A stretch of 64,000 nt of DNA from Ardenticatenaceae bacterium (GTDB lineage Bacteria > Chloroflexota > Anaerolineae > Promineifilales > Promineifilaceae). Below are positions 23,905 to 31,422 of this stretch, one piece after another. The number at the start of each line of letters is the position of its first letter. Within the stretch, counting starts at the first letter, position 1. Both the position numbers and the translations under genes were made by a program. The stretch lies in NCBI GenBank assembly GCA_020634215.1, contig JACKCD010000008.1, positions 70,054 to 134,053 of the forward strand, written 5' to 3'. Below the pieces are notes generated by a model. The model saw only the letters and a list, made by a program, of their open reading frames with translations, was not told the origin of the DNA and did not search any database.

Positions 23905-26688
23905 TTAAGATTTCAGTTCCAGCCAGTTAGACCCCGTATTGGCCTCCACCTTGAGCGGCACATCCAGCTTAAAGGCATTGGACATGGTGTTGACGACGAG
24001 TGTTTGCATTTCGGCCAGTTCGTCTTCGGGCACTTCCAGCAGCAGTTCATCGTGGACTTGCAGCAGCAGGCGGGCGCGAAAATCGGCCGTTAGCGTTTTG
24101 TGCAGTTCCAGCATCGCCAGCTTGATGATGTCGGCGGCCGTGCCCTGAATCGGGTGGTTCACCGCCTCACGTTCGGCACGCATGATAAGCTGACGGTTGC
24201 TGCTCCCCTTTAGCACGGGGAAGTAGCGCCGCCGCCCCAGCAGCGTTTCCACATACCCCTGCTGCCGCGCCGTCGCCTTGGTCTCATCCAAGTACCGCTG
24301 GATGCCGGGAAACCGCTCAAAATATTCCTTGATGTAATTTTCTGCTTCCGCCAGCGTCAGCTCCGAGTCACGCGCCAGGCGGAACGCCCCCATGCCATAG
24401 ATGAGGCCAAAGTTGACCGCCTTGGCAAAGCGGCGTTGGTTAAAGGTTACTTCTTCAACCGGAATCGAATAAACGGCCGCTGCCGTGGTGCGGTGAATAT
24501 CCTGGTCATGACGAAACGCATCCAGCAGCGCCTCGTCCTGGCTGATGTGGGCCAAAATTCGTAGCTCTACCTGCGAATAATCCACCGCCAGGAACTGCCA
24601 GCCGGGCGCGGTGATAAACCCTCGCCGAATTTGCTGCCCCGCCGCGCTGCGAATGGGAATATTTTGCAAATTGGGGTCGCTGCTGGCTAAACGGCCGGTA
24701 ATTGCCCCCGTCTGGTTAAAACTGGTGTGAATTCGCCCCGTCTGGGGGTTCACCATCTTGGGCAGCGCGTCCACATATGTTCCCTTTAGCTTGCCCAGCT
24801 CACGGTACTCTTGCAGGGCGTTGATAATGCCCGTTTTATCCAACTGTTTTAAATCTTCTAGTACGTTGGCGGCGGTGGAGTAGTGGCCGCTGCTGGTTTT
24901 GCGTAAACCGGCCGTTGGCAGTCCCAACTTATTGAACAAAATGTCGCTCAACTGCTGCGTTGAGTTGATATTAAATGGTTCTTCGGCAATTTCATAGATT
25001 TGGGTTTCCAATGTTTGCAGCTGTGCCGCCATCTCCCGCGACATTTTTTTGAAAAATGGTACGTCAATCGCCACCCCCGCCTTTTCCATATCGGCTAACA
25101 CGTGGATAAGCGCCATTTCGACATCCACCAACTGCTCCAGCCCCTTTTCTTTGAGTTCGGCTTGCAGCGGCTGCACCAGCCGCAGCGTCATGTCAGCATC
25201 GGCGGCCCCATAGGCAACAGCGTCGTCAATGGGAACTTCGGCAAAGGTTTTCTGCCCTTTGCCTTTGCCTATCAGCGCTTCGATGTTGGTCATTTGCAGT
25301 CCCAGCCGGTGAGCGGCCAAATCTTTTAGCCCCTTGAACTTGGTGCTGGGGTCGGTCAGCCATTCAGCAATCATGGTGTCAAAGCTTATGGGGGCGACTT
25401 CAATGCCGTAGCGCTCCAAGATCATGTAGTCGTATTTGGCGTTGTGGGCTACTTTGGGGATGGCGGGGTTGGTGAGCGCCGGCCGAACCGCATCCAATAC
25501 GACCTTTAACGGCAGTTGGTTAGGAGCCAATGTGGCCTCGGTGGCAAAGAGCGACATCTGCCCGCTGGTGGCCTGCGCCTCGCCCGCCAAATGGCCGACC
25601 GGGATGTAGTAGCTTTTGGGCGGCTGCACCGCCAAACAAACCCCCACCAGTTCAGCGGTGAGCTTGTCGAGGCCGGTGGTTTCCACGTCAAAGCTGATGA
25701 TTTTGGCTTTGTTAAGGGTGGCGACCAGTTCATCAAGCTGCTTTTTGCTGTTGACCAAAATCGCTTCGGTGGGGGGCAGGTCGCTGTCGCCGGTCAGGTC
25801 GGCCGGCTTTTCTTCCAGACTGTCGGCCAGCATCTTGGTCAGGGTGCGGAATTCGAGGTCGTGGAAGAGGGCGAAGACGGGTTGGGGGTCGAAGTCGTGG
25901 GCTACGCACGCTTCCAGGTTGAGGGTGATGGGGGCATCGGTGATGATTTTGGCGAGCTTGTAGCTGAGATAGGCATTGTCTTTGCCTTCAGCCAACTTTT
26001 TGCCGGTGGCCCCTTTGATAGTGTCTACATGGGCGTAGATGCCGTCAAGGGTTTCGTAATCGCTGATGAGTTTGGTGGCGGTTTTGGCACCAATTCCTTT
26101 GACACCGGGGATGTTGTCGCTGGTGTCGCCAACGAGGGCTTTCCAATCAACTACCTGGTCGGGGCGGACACCGAAGTAGTTGAAAACGGCCGTTTTATCA
26201 AACACTTCCGACGGTTGGCTGCCCCGTGTGGGCAACTCAACCGCCGTGTTGTCGTCCACCAGTTGCAGCAAGTCGCGGTCGCCGGTGATGATGTGGGCGG
26301 GTACGTGCTGCTCTTTGGCCTGGGCGGCAATCGTCCCCAGCACGTCGTCGGCTTCATACCCCTCAAGCTCCATGATAGGGATGTTGAGTGCCTGCACCAC
26401 CTCCTTGATGCGATCAATTTGCAGCCGCAGTTCATCGGGCATCTTTTCCCGCGTCCCTTTGTACTCAGCAAAAATTTCGTCGCGGAAGGTAGCCCCCACG
26501 TCAAAGCTAACCGCCAAATATTTGGGCGGGTTTTTCGCTAAAATGAGTTCCAACAGGGTGCGAATAAAACCGTAGGTGGCGTTGGTTGGCTCCCCGGCTT
26601 TGGTGGTGAAGGCCTGCAAAGGCAGGGCAAAAAACATGCGGTAGGCCAGCGCGTGGCCGTCAATAAGAACCAGTTTGTGGTCTGGCAT
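23905..26688 (-). CDS. polA: DNA polymerase I
   Basis: DNA polymerase I of 927 residues. Domains: 5'-nuclease (about 1-300: LVLIDGHALAYRMFFAL, GDRDLLQLV, ALVGDTSDNIPGVKGIG), 3'-5' proofreading exonuclease (about 315-520; Asp334 and Glu336 in FDVETTG, HNAKYDYMIL, YGAADADMTLRL), and polymerase (about 530-927: the RRRYFPVL and DYSQVELRILAH palm motif, RRFAKAVNFGLIYGMGAF fingers, LLQVHDELLLEVPEDE). The proofreading acidic residues are kept, unlike in Taq. It fills gaps during repair and removes Okazaki primers. Only one exact palindrome (26185) in 2.8 kb, although near-matches such as AACGGCCGCT occur. Confidence 0.98.
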   Translation of the reverse strand: MPDHKLVLIDGHALAYRMFFALPLQAFTTKAGEPTNATYGFIRTLLELILAKNPPKYLAVSFDVGATFRDEIFAEYKGTREKMPDELRLQIDRIKEVVQALNIPIMELEGYEADDVLGTIAAQAKEQHVPAHIITGDRDLLQLVDDNTAVELPTRGSQPSEVFDKTAVFNYFGVRPDQVVDWKALVGDTSDNIPGVKGIGAKTATKLISDYETLDGIYAHVDTIKGATGKKLAEGKDNAYLSYKLAKIITDAPITLNLEACVAHDFDPQPVFALFHDLEFRTLTKMLADSLEEKPADLTGDSDLPPTEAILVNSKKQLDELVATLNKAKIISFDVETTGLDKLTAELVGVCLAVQPPKSYYIPVGHLAGEAQATSGQMSLFATEATLAPNQLPLKVVLDAVRPALTNPAIPKVAHNAKYDYMILERYGIEVAPISFDTMIAEWLTDPSTKFKGLKDLAAHRLGLQMTNIEALIGKGKGQKTFAEVPIDDAVAYGAADADMTLRLVQPLQAELKEKGLEQLVDVEMALIHVLADMEKAGVAIDVPFFKKMSREMAAQLQTLETQIYEIAEEPFNINSTQQLSDILFNKLGLPTAGLRKTSSGHYSTAANVLEDLKQLDKTGIINALQEYRELGKLKGTYVDALPKMVNPQTGRIHTSFNQTGAITGRLASSDPNLQNIPIRSAAGQQIRRGFITAPGWQFLAVDYSQVELRILAHISQDEALLDAFRHDQDIHRTTAAAVYSIPVEEVTFNQRRFAKAVNFGLIYGMGAFRLARDSELTLAEAENYIKEYFERFPGIQRYLDETKATARQQGYVETLLGRRRYFPVLKGSSNRQLIMRAEREAVNHPIQGTAADIIKLAMLELHKTLTADFRARLLLQVHDELLLEVPEDELAEMQTLVVNTMSNAFKLDVPLKVEANTGSNWLELKS

Positions 26689-26702
26689 AAGATTTTCCTT
26701 GG

Positions 26703-26951
26703 ATGGGGAGATTGGGGATTGGAGATTGGAGATTAGGAGACTGAGAGACTAGAAGGTTGTCAGAGAAGCCAGAATAGCATCGCGGATGACGCGGATTTTG
26801 GCAGATTCATACGGATTTTTCTTGTTTTATCCGCGAAAATCCGCTCCGATCCGCATTATCCGCGATGCCATTTTCTTTTTCAGACAGGCTCCTAGAAGGT
26901 TCTAATTTCCCAATCTCTCAGTTTCTCAATCTCCAATCTCCCAGTCTCTCA
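26703..26951. repeat. Nested inverted repeats (GGAGATT outer, GCGGAT inner)
   Basis: Outer arms GGGGAGATTGGGGATTGG... at about 26706-26757 against CTAGAAGGTTCTAATTTCCC...CAATCTC at about 26892-26950. Inside, a second repeat pairs CATCGCGGATGACGCGGATTTT (about 26778-26800) with AAAATCCGCTCCGATCCGC...CGCGATGCC (about 26838-26867). This one gap holds two families, one inserted in the loop of the other. Confidence 0.8.
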
Positions 26952-26961
26952 ATTTCTTCCA

Positions 26962-28134
26962 TTATGATAGCTCCCTTTTTTCCAAAAGGAGGCGTAGTTC
27001 ATTGTCGCTTAATGGTTTGGCGGATTCGGCCGCATAAAAGCCGGTTGCCCAGAGTGGTTCATCCAAATGATATTCCTTTTGGATAATCTCTTCTGAGCCG
27101 TTTTTGAGCAGATAGGCCACCCAGTCGCTACCGCGTGCGGCGGGGCAGTTGATGTGGAGGTGGATCAGTTCGGGGTCGGCGGTGACGTAGGTGAGGACGC
27201 AGGCGTTTTCGTGTGCCAGCCGTTGCAGGGCGCGGCGAAGCGGGATTTGCAGGTCGGGGCGCAATGGTTTTTGTGGCTGCCAGGCGATGTTGTAGCTGAT
27301 GCGCTTTTCGCGTTGGTCGGGCTGACCGGCATTAAATTGGATGGGGGCAAGGGTGTCTGGCTGCTGACCGTCGAGAAGCTGTTGAATAACGGCCGTTAAT
27401 GCCTCCCCTCTCATCCTCAATTCCCGCAGCGATGCTTCCGGCGTGGCAACCAGCGTCAGCAGATAGCCGTCGCTGAGGGCACGGGCATAAAGTTGGGCAT
27501 CGCCGCTGGGGGTGGGCTGAAATTGCAGGCGGGCCGCGTAACGGCCGTTCCAATCGGCATTCATTTGGGCAATAAAGATTTTTTGGAGGGCTGGTTTATG
27601 CCGGCCGTGGCTGGCAAGAATGGTGTTGGCCTGGGACAGGATGATGGTTTGCACCAATTCCCCCAGTTCTACCCGGTCAAAGAGATGCTGGACATCGGCC
27701 GGCCGAATCGGCTGTTTGCTGCTGATCTTGGGTGGCGGAGCGGGGCTTGGCGCGTGGGGTTTGGCTCGGCTGGCATCGTGGGTTGGCACAAAAGCGGGGG
27801 CTTGGTCAAGCAGGCGGGGCAGGTGGGATTTGAGGTTTTTGTGGCTGAGTGTGCCCTGGACTTGGTTGGTAACGGCGGGCGAAACGGCCGTTTCTTCCCC
27901 CATCGTCAAAATAATCGGCACCCCCGGCTGCAATGCCCGCAACGCTCGTACCAGCGTGGCTGTGTCGTCACTGACCGGCATAAAAACCAGCGATTGCGGC
28001 CGCTGGCTGAGGATCAGACAGCCTTCGGGGATGGTTGGAACGGTCGAAATGGTGGTCGGGCCAATCTTTTTCAGTTCCTGCGCCAACGCCTGGGCAAATC
28101 CGTTGTCTGGCTCAATAATTAAAATCGTCTGCAT
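26962..28134 (-). CDS. Receiver-like protein with degenerate phospho-site
   Basis: Protein of 390 residues. The first 120 look like a response-regulator receiver (ILIIEPDNGFAQALAQEL, then RALQPGVPIILTM), but the position of the phospho-Asp after strand 3 reads VFMPVSDD, so phosphorylation is unlikely. A Pro/Ala-rich linker (about 121-150) follows. The rest, from about 155 (LFDRVELGELVQTIILSQ), has no family I recognise; LVATPEASLRELRMRGEAL resembles roadblock/profilin-like helices, weakly. Cytoplasmic, no membrane helices. It lies between polA and the MFS transporter as a single gene. Its palindromes at 27388, 27540 and 27883 mark clear skew switches. Confidence 0.6.
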   Translation of the reverse strand: MQTILIIEPDNGFAQALAQELKKIGPTTISTVPTIPEGCLILSQRPQSLVFMPVSDDTATLVRALRALQPGVPIILTMGEETAVSPAVTNQVQGTLSHKNLKSHLPRLLDQAPAFVPTHDASRAKPHAPSPAPPPKISSKQPIRPADVQHLFDRVELGELVQTIILSQANTILASHGRHKPALQKIFIAQMNADWNGRYAARLQFQPTPSGDAQLYARALSDGYLLTLVATPEASLRELRMRGEALTAVIQQLLDGQQPDTLAPIQFNAGQPDQREKRISYNIAWQPQKPLRPDLQIPLRRALQRLAHENACVLTYVTADPELIHLHINCPAARGSDWVAYLLKNGSEEIIQKEYHLDEPLWATGFYAAESAKPLSDNELRLLLEKRELS

Positions 28135-28219
28135 GGGTTATGTTTGCCGTAGCTAAACCAAACTGCCTTTCAATGGGATTCTACATAGACCATCCGTTCG
28201 GGGCAACTATTTGTGGGGT

Positions 28220-28265
28220 GTAGGGAGTGGGGCGTTGGGTGTATACCCTACTCTCCACTCCCTAC
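28220..28265. repeat. Inverted repeat, GGAGTGGG family
   Basis: Perfect 11-bp arms GTAGGGAGTGG (28220-28230) and CCACTCCCTAC (28255-28265). The right arm runs over the stop codon of the MFS gene. Related copies at 35601-35634 and about 40094-40149. Confidence 0.85.
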
Positions 28266-29527
28266 GCTTTCCCCGTCAGTCGCTGCAAGTAAAGCTGGGA
28301 AGCCACGCCTACCACTGCCAGCAGCCCGTTAAAGGTGAAGGCTAGACCCCAGGCAACGGCCGTTCCGCCTGCGCTGTCCAAAATGCCGCCTGCTAACACC
28401 GGCACCACTGCCCCAATGGTAAAGCCCAAAAACGACTGCACGGCCTGAGTGGAGCCGACCTTGCCGGGCGGGGCGAGTTCGGTAACGGCCGTTGAGTAAA
28501 TGGCAGAATCGGCAGCGGTGACAAAGCCATAGAAGAAGCCGAGTCCGATGAGCCACGGGGTGGGAACGGCCGTTAGCCACCCCACCACAAACGAACACAG
28601 CCCGCTCAGGGCAAAAATGAGCGCTGCGCCGCGCCCCCGTCCCAAATAGTCGGACAAATAGCCACCGGCCATAACGCCAATGATCCCCATCATAAACATA
28701 AAGCCGGAATAGGTGGCAGCGGTGGCGGTGGCTTCCAGCGGAGAACGGCCGTTGTTCACCAACGCCACCCCCAGCAGCAGCGGAAACCACAGCCGCGCCA
28801 AATATAGCTCCGCCGTGTGCAGCGCGTACCCCAAAATTACCAGCATCACCGGCCGATCTCGCAGCACCCCTAAATCTAGCTTTCCCTTTTTCCCCAACTG
28901 ATTACTGATTGCCGATAACCGATTACCATTATTCCGCACCAGCCACAGCAGCCATACGGCCAGGGCTACTCCTACCAGCCCTACTAGTGAGGTTGTCAAG
29001 TAGGCTGACCGCCATCCCCCGGCACGTTCCAGCATCAGCCCGGTGAAGGAGTAAGACAGGGTGGTTCCGGCATACCCAGCAGCGACGAACAGCCCAACGG
29101 CCGTTCCTCGCTTCCCCAGCCGAAACCGCTCCGACACCATTTGCACCCCCGGAATATACGCCGCCACCTGCCCCATGCCCATCAAAAAACGCAATGCCCC
29201 CCCCACCACAAACCCCCGCGCCAGCAGCGGAAACAGCAAATGCGCCAGCGAAACCACCACCGCCCCCGCCAGCAAAATCTTCTCCGGAGTCACTCGGTCT
29301 GTCAGGGGCAGCAATACCAGCGACGACAGCGCATAACCAATCAAAAACAGCGAAAACAGCACCGCCGCCTCCGTATTCGTCAACGCCCACTCCGCCTGAA
29401 TAATCGGCACTGACACCGCATAACTCGAAAATGGCAGCGAAATCAACAGCAGCACCAGGCTAACCCCCACCAGCCATACCAAATCTGCCCGCGCCGTCCC
29501 CGTTTGTTTGTCCACCATCTGTTCCAT
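28262..29527 (-). CDS. Major facilitator superfamily transporter
   Basis: MFS permease of 421 residues with twelve predicted helices in two bundles. The first bundle has SSYAVSVPIIQAEWALTNTE and the loop 2-3 motif LLPLTDRVTPEKI; the second has GGYLSDYLGRGRGAAL. The central cytoplasmic loop (about residues 196-212, NGNRLSAISNQLG) is encoded by a stretch of the intergenic GGTAATC repeat family (28896-28935), read through as coding. Substrate is unknown. Five exact palindromes within 1.26 kb (28355-29096) is the densest cluster in the window. The stop lies in an inverted repeat. Single gene. Confidence 0.93.
   Translation of the reverse strand: MEQMVDKQTGTARADLVWLVGVSLVLLLISLPFSSYAVSVPIIQAEWALTNTEAAVLFSLFLIGYALSSLVLLPLTDRVTPEKILLAGAVVVSLAHLLFPLLARGFVVGGALRFLMGMGQVAAYIPGVQMVSERFRLGKRGTAVGLFVAAGYAGTTLSYSFTGLMLERAGGWRSAYLTTSLVGLVGVALAVWLLWLVRNNGNRLSAISNQLGKKGKLDLGVLRDRPVMLVILGYALHTAELYLARLWFPLLLGVALVNNGRSPLEATATAATYSGFMFMMGIIGVMAGGYLSDYLGRGRGAALIFALSGLCSFVVGWLTAVPTPWLIGLGFFYGFVTAADSAIYSTAVTELAPPGKVGSTQAVQSFLGFTIGAVVPVLAGGILDSAGGTAVAWGLAFTFNGLLAVVGVASQLYLQRLTGKA
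28896..28935. repeat. GGTAATC-family repeat inside the MFS coding region
   Basis: CTGATTACTGATTGCCGATAACCGATTACC matches one arm of the intergenic repeats at 29604, 48410 and 61417. In frame it encodes the middle of the transporter's central loop (NGNRLSAISNQL). Confidence 0.8.
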
Positions 29528-29603
29528 ATGCCCACCTCGTCATTTTTTCCCGTTCAATGCTACCTCCCTTTACCCAAACGACCAATGGCAGAGCGTCATC
29601 AGT

Positions 29604-29664
29604 TATCGGTAATCGGTAATCGGTAATCAGTGAGCCTGCTGATTACTGATTACCGATTACTGTT
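29604..29664. repeat. Inverted repeat, GGTAATC family
   Basis: TATCGGTAATCGGTAATCGGTAATCAG faces CTGATTACTGATTACCGATTAC around TGAGC. Between the divergent MFS gene and the first deacetylase. Confidence 0.85.
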
Positions 29665-29731
29665 TACCCCTTCTACAGGTGCGTTATAATCCCCCATAGC
29701 ATTAACGACAAACGGAGGCAAGTCCACTTAA

Positions 29732-30472
29732 ATGAATAAGCAATATGTACCTGAGCGGGCGATGTTTATCTACGCCCATCCGGACGACATCGAATTTGGC
29801 TGTGCTGGCACGGCGGCAAAATGGGCCAAATATGGCTGTGAAGTAACCTATGTCCTGCTGACCAGCGGCAACGTTGGTACCCATGACCCCGAAATGACCC
29901 GCGAAAAGCTGGCACAAGTTCGTGAAGCCGAGCAAACGGCCGCTGCCAATATCGCCGGTGTCACAAACATGATCTTCCTGCGCTATGACGATGGGCTGTT
30001 GGTGCCAGACTTGGAACTGCGGAAGCGGCTCGTCAAGCTCATCCGCATTCACAAACCCAACGTCGTTGTTTGCGGCGACCCCAACGTCATTTTCCGTGGC
30101 GACCGCATCAACCACCCCGACCATCGTGCGGCCGGTAAGGCGGCCATTGATGCCGTTTTCCCGTCATCTGAAATGCGGCTGCTGCACCAGGAATTTGAGG
30201 AAGAGGGGATTTTCCCGCACAAGGTTAACTACGTTTATGTGACCACGCATGAAAACCCCAACTACTATGAAGACATCAGCGAAACGATTGAGATTAAAAT
30301 TGAAGCCTTGCGCCAGCACGCTCCCAGCCAATTTTCCCCTGATTGGGATCCCGAAGATCGGGTGAAAGAGTGGGCGGCGGAAATTGGCAAGGATGTTGGC
30401 TTCAAATATGCCGAACGGTTTCGCCGTATGATTTTGGAAGCGGTTAAGGAAGAGGAAGAGGGTAATCAGTAA
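29732..30472 (+). CDS. PIG-L family deacetylase (first of two)
   Basis: LmbE/PIG-L-type Zn-dependent N-deacetylase of 246 residues. The zinc site is visible as AHPDD (about 13-17, IYAHPDDIEFGCAG) and the later H-x2-H of NHPDHRAAGKAA. The family removes acetyl from GlcNAc-containing substrates, as in mycothiol/bacillithiol-like thiols and GPI precursors. The exact substrate is unknown; no glycosyltransferase or ligase of a thiol pathway is next to it. Closely similar in sequence to the next gene, so the pair is a tandem duplication. Starts ATG at 29732 (an earlier in-frame codon is absent). Confidence 0.93.
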   Translation: MNKQYVPERAMFIYAHPDDIEFGCAGTAAKWAKYGCEVTYVLLTSGNVGTHDPEMTREKLAQVREAEQTAAANIAGVTNMIFLRYDDGLLVPDLELRKRLVKLIRIHKPNVVVCGDPNVIFRGDRINHPDHRAAGKAAIDAVFPSSEMRLLHQEFEEEGIFPHKVNYVYVTTHENPNYYEDISETIEIKIEALRQHAPSQFSPDWDPEDRVKEWAAEIGKDVGFKYAERFRRMILEAVKEEEEGNQ

Positions 30473-30556
30473 TGTCGTTTCACGACCGCTTCGCGTACGG
30501 TCATGGGTTATCAGTCCACTAATTACCTATGACTGGTTACTGATTACGGTTTACCG
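30459..30556. repeat. Inverted repeat, GGTAATC family, between the paralogous deacetylases
   Basis: GGTAATCAGTAATG near 30461 pairs with GGTTACTGATTACGG near 30534. The middle holds a second hairpin word (ACGACCGCTTCGCGTACGGTC). Slightly degenerate copy. Confidence 0.6.
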
Positions 30557-30559
30557 AAT

Positions 30560-31279
30560 ATGAGCAATAGTTATATTCCCGAACGGGCGATGTTTATTTA
30601 TGCCCACCCTGATGATATTGAGTTTGGCGTGGCGGGAACGGCCGCTTTGTGGGCCAAACACGGCTGCGAAGTCACCTATGTCATTGTCACCGATGGCAAC
30701 ATCGGCTCGCATGACAAATCGCTGACGGGTGAACAACTGGCCGCCATTCGCCACGCCGAACAGCGTGCCGCCGCCGACATCGTGGGCGTGCAGCGGGTAC
30801 TGTTTTTGGGCTACCACGATGGTTTGACCGAACCGTCGCTGGCGATGCGGAAGCATTTTGTCAAGCTGATTCGCCAATACAAACCCAACGTGGTGGTTTC
30901 AGGCGATCCCCGCTCCGTGTTTGTTGAAGACAGCTACATCAACCACCCCGACCACCGAGCGGTGGCAACGGCCGTTGTGGATGCCGTTTTCCCAGCCAGC
31001 GAAATGCGGCTGCAATATCAGGAGTTTGAAGAGGAAGGCATTTTTGCCCACAAAATCAACTACCTCTATATCTCCTATGGCCCCGATGCCAACCTGTTTA
31101 TTGACATCAGCGAGGTGATTGATCTCAAAATTGAGGCGTTGAAGTGCCATGCCCCCAGCCAGTTCCCTGAATGGGATCCGACGGAAATGGTGAAGCAGTG
31201 GTCGGGCGAGGCGGGCAAGCGCATTGGCGTGAAATATGCCGAGGCGTTCCGCCGTTTTGTGCTGCACGAGGTGGAATAG
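30560..31279 (+). CDS. PIG-L family deacetylase (second of two)
   Basis: Paralogue of the preceding gene, 239 residues, with the same zinc motifs (IYAHPDDIEFGVAG and NHPDHRAVATAVV) and long stretches shared with the first copy (PERAMFIYAHPDDIEFG, the EFEEEGIF segment, EALKCHAPSQF). Both have the same length and motif spacing, so the two probably act on related substrates or form a hetero-oligomer. ATG at 30560 without a strong ribosome site. A palindrome at 30967 falls inside the metal-site region (ATAVV). The gap before the gene holds a degenerate inverted repeat. Confidence 0.93.
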   Translation: MSNSYIPERAMFIYAHPDDIEFGVAGTAALWAKHGCEVTYVIVTDGNIGSHDKSLTGEQLAAIRHAEQRAAADIVGVQRVLFLGYHDGLTEPSLAMRKHFVKLIRQYKPNVVVSGDPRSVFVEDSYINHPDHRAVATAVVDAVFPASEMRLQYQEFEEEGIFAHKINYLYISYGPDANLFIDISEVIDLKIEALKCHAPSQFPEWDPTEMVKQWSGEAGKRIGVKYAEAFRRFVLHEVE

Positions 31280-31319
31280 TACCCTGCAAGCCAAATTCTT
31301 GTTCACCGTACAAGAATTT

Positions 31320-31387
31320 TTGACAGGATTTACACGATCTTTCAGGATTTTCAAACTTAATCCTGAAAAATCTTGTTAATCCTGTCT
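31320..31387. repeat. Inverted repeat, CAGGATT family
   Basis: GACAGGATTTACACGATCTTTCAGGATTTT pairs with AATCCTGAAAAATCTTGTTAATCCTGTC. Lies between the convergent stops at 31279 and 31423; single copy of this word in the window. Confidence 0.8.
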
Positions 31388-31422
31388 AAAGTTTTTTTGC
31401 TTTGGCTTGTTCCGCAATAGGT

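Noticed and set aside
25516..26541. Plus-strand frame of 341 codons opposite polA
   Set aside because: Lies wholly within polA on the other strand and has no recognisable domain.
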